Source: Candidatus Nanopelagicales bacterium
Lineage (GTDB): Bacteria > Actinomycetota > Actinomycetes > S36-B12
Length of the DNA stretch: 17,183 bases
Assembly: GCA_030836325.1 (NCBI GenBank)
Contig: JAURQC010000012.1
Location: 1-17,183 of the forward strand
Direction of reading: 5' to 3'
Shown: positions 16,987-17,183 of the stretch, piece after piece
How the letters are laid out: each line of letters starts with the position of its first letter
Numbering within the stretch: the first letter of the stretch is position 1
Position numbers and translations under genes: made by a program
The notes under the pieces: generated by a model
The model's input: the letters and a program-made list of their open reading frames with translations, nothing else
The model's database searches: none
Told to the model about the DNA's origin: nothing

Positions 16987-17121
16987 TCACTTGGCACCCG
17001 CCGCTGGAAGGTGCGGGCGTGAGAATCCACCGTTCGCGTTGAGGCGCAGTAGGTGGGTACCAAGGCCATCAACCGTGCTGTTCGAGATGAGCGCGTAGAC
17101 ACCGACCACGGCTAACGCCAC
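16987..17121 (-). CDS. Possible small single-span membrane peptide (uncertain)
   Basis: A leftward frame of 44 codons starts at GTG 17121 (TTG at 17127 is an alternative) and stops at TGA 16987. It begins with a hydrophobic segment (ALAVVGVYALI), then continues NSTVDGLGTHLLRLNA and ends GAGAK-like (PAAGAK). Third-position bases are mostly G or C, as in the neighbouring genes, which hints at real coding. There is no Shine-Dalgarno and no recognised family, and a stop codon precedes it in frame. It could also be the end of a larger gene broken by a sequencing frameshift, since other frames are open up to the window edge. Confidence 0.25.
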   Translation of the reverse strand: MALAVVGVYALISNSTVDGLGTHLLRLNANGGFSRPHLPAAGAK

Positions 17122-17183
17122 CGCCAACCGTCAAACATCGGGCAATGTCGGCCGGGGCAACCAGTTCTGCACCGAGCGAGCCC

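Larger units (their letters stand above)
16811..17183. other. Gene-poor right end upstream of the response regulator
   Basis: These 373 bp hold no confidently recognised gene. Near the left edge is the Shine-Dalgarno of the response regulator gene. The middle contains a 16-bp hairpin (16931-16946). The right third has short leftward frames: a hydrophobic frame of about 44 codons (16987-17121), a frame entering from the window edge and stopping at 17131 (last residues LPRPTLPDV), and another stopping at 17069. No clear -10 box for the response regulator was found on the minus strand, and the plus-strand frames are short and full of stops. Confidence 0.5.

Noticed and set aside
1..17183. Mobile elements, CRISPR arrays, tRNA or rRNA genes
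   Set aside because: No transposase or integrase motif, no spaced direct repeats and no recognisable tRNA or rRNA sequence were seen by reading both strands; a tRNAscan or Infernal run was not possible.

Overview
The window comes from a moderately GC-rich actinomycete chromosome and is ordinary core genome: no mobile element, CRISPR array, RNA gene or tRNA was recognised. The lineage call rests on actinobacteria-specific families (DUF3710, DUF3159, DUF3000), on the twin TrkA proteins CeoB/CeoC beside a TRAM-domain RNA methyltransferase, and on gene order that matches the Mycobacterium tuberculosis Rv2680-Rv2696 neighbourhood. Intergenic spaces are very short, many starts are GTG, genes overlap tail to tail, and no convincing Rho-independent terminators are seen. 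This suggests a compact genome; genus or species cannot be fixed from the sequence.

Left part (1-4041): the 3' end of a DUF3710 gene, a small OB-fold protein and the membrane protein DUF3159 read rightward. They meet the leftward pair ceoB-ceoC (cytosolic K+-uptake regulatory subunits) at one shared CTAG. Divergent from ceoB, across only 39 bp, is a TRAM-domain, Fe-S-containing rRNA/tRNA uracil-C5 methyltransferase.

Centre (4034-8810): aconitase (acnA) is preceded by a perfect 18-bp palindrome, a strong operator candidate. It is followed by dxs, the first enzyme of the MEP isoprenoid pathway. The end of dxs overlaps the end of the opposing fadB by 50 bp.

Right part (8761-16810): every clear gene reads leftward. 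In transcription order these are a LuxR-type response regulator, a polytopic sensor-like protein with a degraded kinase core, msrB, DUF3000, an RNase D/HRDC nuclease, and the beta-oxidation pair fadA-fadB. Adjacent genes often overlap by 1-4 nt (TGATG, GTGA). fadA has its own inverted-repeat operator candidate. The last ~370 bp hold a hairpin and at best a tiny hydrophobic ORF.

Two initiation styles recur. ceoB, the methyltransferase gene, dxs, DUF3000 and msrB each carry a TAGNNT hexamer 6-9 nt before the start codon and lack a clear Shine-Dalgarno, as expected for leaderless transcripts. acnA, fadA and the response regulator gene have good Shine-Dalgarno sequences and longer leaders, each with an inverted repeat in its upstream region. 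The most informative leads are the two operator candidates, the leaderless signature and the degenerate sensor protein. I did not find a clearly new multi-gene system.
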